The position numbers were made by a program, and so were the translations under genes. DNA of 64,000 bases, taken from Diplonema papillatum. Taxonomy: Eukaryota; Euglenozoa; Diplonemea; Diplonemida; Diplonemidae. The stretch lies in assembly GCA_030068145.1 (NCBI GenBank), contig JAPJBO010000126.1:124001-188000 (forward strand), written 5' to 3'. Within the stretch, counting starts at the first letter, position 1. Every line of letters begins with the position of its first letter. This document shows, piece after piece, positions 61,244-64,000 of the stretch. A model generated the notes under the pieces. That model saw only the letters and a list, made by a program, of their open reading frames with translations, had not been told where the DNA came from and did no database searches.

Positions 61244-63004
61244 TGTATTCTTCGGTCTATCACGGTCTATCAAGAGGGGATGGACCAGCTCAAGATAGGG
61301 TAGGGTGTAGGGCCGCGGCAGATTTACGGAATTGGGTTGTAGTCTCTGGCCAAAGACAGGTCCCAACACTGGGGGATGGGGAACAGGCTCCTCGTACCTA
61401 TATCGTGACTTGGTATTCTTCTTTACTCAGCTTTTCAATGCAGGCCTGCACACAAATCGATCTGGCATCTACAGCCATGACTAGAAAGCAGCATCTTGCA
61501 GATCTAGCCGTGACGAGATATATCGTAGCCGTATATCCGCGGTGTTGACTAAAACACGCGCATAACCACAAATGCAACCAAAAGTGGACGTGTCGCCTTC
61601 AGTATAAATTTGTCGCATTAGTGTGATTGTCAGGCCTCCGACTACCCTGAGCAACGCACTATACGCCTTCAGTAATCTCCGGACAACCACTAGCGAAAAA
61701 ACCGCAGGCTGAAACAGGCGCGTTTGGTGGAAAGGAGGCGATACCGAGTACGCACTTTTGTTTGTGCGCACTAGCGGAACTCACCTGCTTTGGTAAGTTT
61801 CATGTAGTACGCTGCCAACTACTAATTTTTAGTACCAACAATGCAATGTTAACACAAAAATGACGCCCACAACTACCGATGGTAGATTGACGCCGCGGCC
61901 TTCGGTGGTTTCTGGACACAACACAAAAGAGCGAAAGAACCACGGGCAGGAACAGGTACGTTGGGTGGGAGGGCGGCTTGCAACAGGCAGTCGTGCCCAC
62001 AGGCGACGGGTACACAGCGAGTGGGTGTCGCGGTCGGTGCACGGATTCGAATGTCCAACCCACACGTGATATGGCATTTTCATTTCGGTCATATTCTTAC
62101 ACACACACCCAGGTTGGAGGCGGTGCACGGATGCTTTCATGCCCCCACTTATGATATGGAATTTCCATTTCGGCTATTGTCCGCGCACGACCCCAGAAAG
62201 GCTCGACGACGAAACCCCGAAGACAGGAGCGCGAAGAGGCAACGAAGCGCGAGATCCCTTCTGGTTGTCATGACTCGGGTGCAGGGACCCCATATATACT
62301 ATAAGATTGTCTTGTTTCAAACCGGGGTCAACCAACGGTCGGGCTCAGGCGCAAAACGGGACTTTCGTGTCTCTTCAACCCATCGATTTCCAAGCTACAG
62401 CTTCTGCACTGCACCGGTACGCAGGGAGTCTGCAAATTGGCCTCTGGTGGATTTTGGTTCGAAGCGCATCGAGTCTTGCTTTCGGCGTCTTCTGTTCAGT
62501 CGGCCGAACACAGGTGCCCAAGGGAATCCTCGGCATGACCTGATGATCCTTTGGTGGTCGTCGTAGGTGACAGTATCGCATGGTGAACACTACTCTCGTG
62601 TTCCTTTGGGGGTTGTTTGTAGCTTGGAGTTCTGTAAAGTACTCTGTCGCACGCGTTTCGAGTGCCCCCCCCCCCCCCTGAAGTGACACGAGAACCTGCG
62701 AGTGAAACGTGCCTGCTTTGTGAACCGATCCGGTCCGACATTTTGCAGAATCCTGTTCAAATCTAAAACAGGAGCCCGGAATACAATCTCTCAAGGGCTG
62801 GGTCGAAGCGGCAGAAGCGCGGAAGAGGGTGGACGACATAGTGCACATACGTGCCGTACACGCTGTATATAACGTAATGCTGCATCCGGGGAGTAGATCA
62901 AGGATGCGCAACATGCCATCTCAATCTCTGCGACCACAGTAGCGCGGGAAGCGAGATTCTACAAACGAGTCTCGTGGGCATTCGGACGGTCGCGGGCGGC
63001 ATGA
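61244..63004. other. Intergenic with one element copy, no gene recognised
   Basis: Apart from the copy at 61745-61860, short frames on both strands give no recognisable protein. A C-run lies at about 62669-62680 and TATA-like stretches at 62290 and 62865, without an obvious gene. Confidence 0.5.
61745..61860 (-). repeat. Dispersed element copy containing leader exon and donor-like site
   Basis: Minus strand GGCAGCGTACTACATGAAAC, then TTACCAAAGCAG|GTGAGTTCCGC, matching the putative leader exon and donor of the gamma-glutamyltransferase gene at 30400-30500. TAGTACCAACAATGCAATG is also shared. No acceptor-plus-gene is seen downstream. Confidence 0.65.
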
Positions 63005-64000
63005 TCATGTCTCTTCGTCTTCGTCAGGATCATCCTCGAGGTCGTCTGACTGCGAAGCACCGCGACGGTTCCACAGCAACTTTTCGGTGATGCCGTCGAG
63101 CCAGTCGTGGTCTTTCTGCTGCAGGTTGATGACCGGCAACGGGAACTTCGACGTGGATATCGTGACGCTGTACCCTGGGAGCAGGTCCGGGATACGCCGG
63201 CCGTCGCAAACGCACTGGGCGGCATGCATCCTGGACTTGTTCGGCAGGACGACGTCGACGACGGATTGCTCGTTGATGAGGATTGGGCGGAAGGACAAGC
63301 TGCTGGGGGCAATGGGGGTCAGCAGCGTGCACGGCACGCTCGGCGCCACCATCGCGCCGCCGCAGCTCATGTTGTAGCCCGTGCTGCCGGACGGCGTGCT
63401 GACGATGATCCCGTCGCCCTCGACCACCGTGATGCTGTGCTTGTCCACGAAGAGCATGAACTTGCCAATTCCACCGGATCCCGTCGGCTGGCAGACCACG
63501 ACATCGTTCAACACCTTCGCGGAGTGCAGCACCCCCGCGTTCTCATCCTTCAACTCGGCCAGCAGCCTGGTGCGCAACGTGGCTCTCAGGTGGGCATCCC
63601 GGTGGAGGACCCTGTCCATGACGCCCGTCCATTTGTCGAACGAAAAGTTCGCCATGAACCCCAACGAGCCGAGTCCGAAGGTGACGCACGGCGGCAGGGG
63701 CCCGTGGTTCGGCGTCGAGAACAGCCGCGAGGCGTGCAGAAGCGTCCCGTCGCCGCCCAATACGACGACGAGGTCGATCTGCTCGTTCGCGCTGCACTGG
63801 GAGGGGGTGACCTTCATCTTCCCGTAGTCGGCGACCGACTGCGCCTCTACGAGGACGAGGCAGCCCTTTCGACTGAGCCAGTCGGCCACGAAGGTGGCCG
63901 CGGCCGTGGTCCGCTTGCACTTCCACTTCTTCACGATGAGGATCCGCTCCGGCGAGTGCTTCCACCGCAGCATCGCGCGCCGGCGCAGCCGGAGCATCGG
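63005..64000 (-). CDS. NAD kinase, probably incomplete at the N terminus
   Basis: 331 residues are visible from the first in-frame ATG (63995-63997), but the frame is open to the window edge. Family members have more sequence before the WKHSPERILIVKKW block, so the true start probably lies outside. Motifs are VVVLGGDGTLLHASRLF (GGDGT, nucleotide binding), VTFGLGSLGFM, VLNDVVV, GDGIIVSTPSGSTGYNMSCG, GAMVAPSVPCTLLTPIAPSS and SLSFRPILI, in the usual order. It phosphorylates NAD to NADP. The acidic tail (DDLEDDPDEDEE) ends the protein. Eukaryotic cytosolic type by its spacing; no targeting information is visible. Confidence 0.95.
   Translation of the reverse strand, partial: PMLRLRRRAMLRWKHSPERILIVKKWKCKRTTAAATFVADWLSRKGCLVLVEAQSVADYGKMKVTPSQCSANEQIDLVVVLGGDGTLLHASRLFSTPNHGPLPPCVTFGLGSLGFMANFSFDKWTGVMDRVLHRDAHLRATLRTRLLAELKDENAGVLHSAKVLNDVVVCQPTGSGGIGKFMLFVDKHSITVVEGDGIIVSTPSGSTGYNMSCGGAMVAPSVPCTLLTPIAPSSLSFRPILINEQSVVDVVLPNKSRMHAAQCVCDGRRIPDLLPGYSVTISTSKFPLPVINLQQKDHDWLDGITEKLLWNRRGASQSDDLEDDPDEDEET

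Noticed and set aside
1-64000. Bacterial or viral origin of the window
   Set aside because: TBCD, DPH5, 18S rRNA sequence, hAT and LINE-like elements and splice-like signals are eukaryotic. There are no operons, ribosome binding sites or capsid-type genes.

Overview
The window is nuclear DNA from a eukaryote, most likely a unicellular protist or alga that I cannot place more precisely. The evidence is a set of eukaryotic housekeeping genes (tubulin cofactor D, diphthine synthase, a eukaryote-style NAD kinase, a membrane-anchored gamma-glutamyltransferase), a piece of 18S rRNA gene, a hAT transposon with an intact transposase, LINE-like remnants and at least one plausible GT-AG leader intron. 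The recognised genes are GC-rich with no intron visible in their coding parts, and almost all lie on the minus strand. The DNA between them is extremely rich in repeats.

Layout. 1-242: start of a proline racemase family gene running off the left edge. 243-4625: non-coding with a few short repeats. 4626-6074: coiled-coil protein. 6.4-10.2 kb: a LINE-like remnant and short repeats. 11.4-12.9 kb: secreted GH26 mannanase with a CBM10-like module. 12.99-25.44 kb: a 12.4-kb block of minisatellites and nested transposons, bracketed by inverted copies of a CCTTAGAGGTACC repeat. It holds a hAT element with an intact transposase (15.18-18.42 kb), a long-TIR Mutator-like element with an internal ORF (19.49-20.72 kb), MITEs and a very large inverted minisatellite. 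25.4-27.3 kb: palindromes and a 25-bp minisatellite. 27.3-30.5 kb: gamma-glutamyltransferase, two fragments of its 3' end, and a 5' leader intron. 32.5-33.6 kb: diphthine synthase DPH5 with tandem fragments of its 3' end. 34.1-46.6 kb: eight tandem 1.54-kb units, each with a gene for the same secreted cysteine-rich protein. 46.6-48.0 kb: a second LINE-like remnant abutting the array. 49-51 kb: a doubtful basic protein and a decayed gene. 51.4-53.8 kb: a coiled-coil RLY-motif protein and three fragments of its 3' end. 54.27-54.51 kb: an 18S rRNA fragment. 55.6-59.3 kb: tubulin cofactor D, followed by tandem copies of its 5' end and promoter up to 60.5 kb. 60.5-61.2 kb: a short TIR element. 63.0-64.0 kb: NAD kinase, probably incomplete at the right edge.

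Two themes stand out. First, five unrelated host genes have truncated copies of one end lying beside them. At two of these loci the copies are separated by a short dispersed repeat whose end coincides with, or lies within a few bases of, an AG dinucleotide at the edge of the gene-derived part. The same repeat supplies a putative 5' UTR intron to the gamma-glutamyltransferase gene and is interrupted by the 18S fragment at 54.3 kb. Second, the eight-copy array keeps its encoded protein identical across all units. The genes themselves form no pathway; the window is mainly informative about genome turnover.
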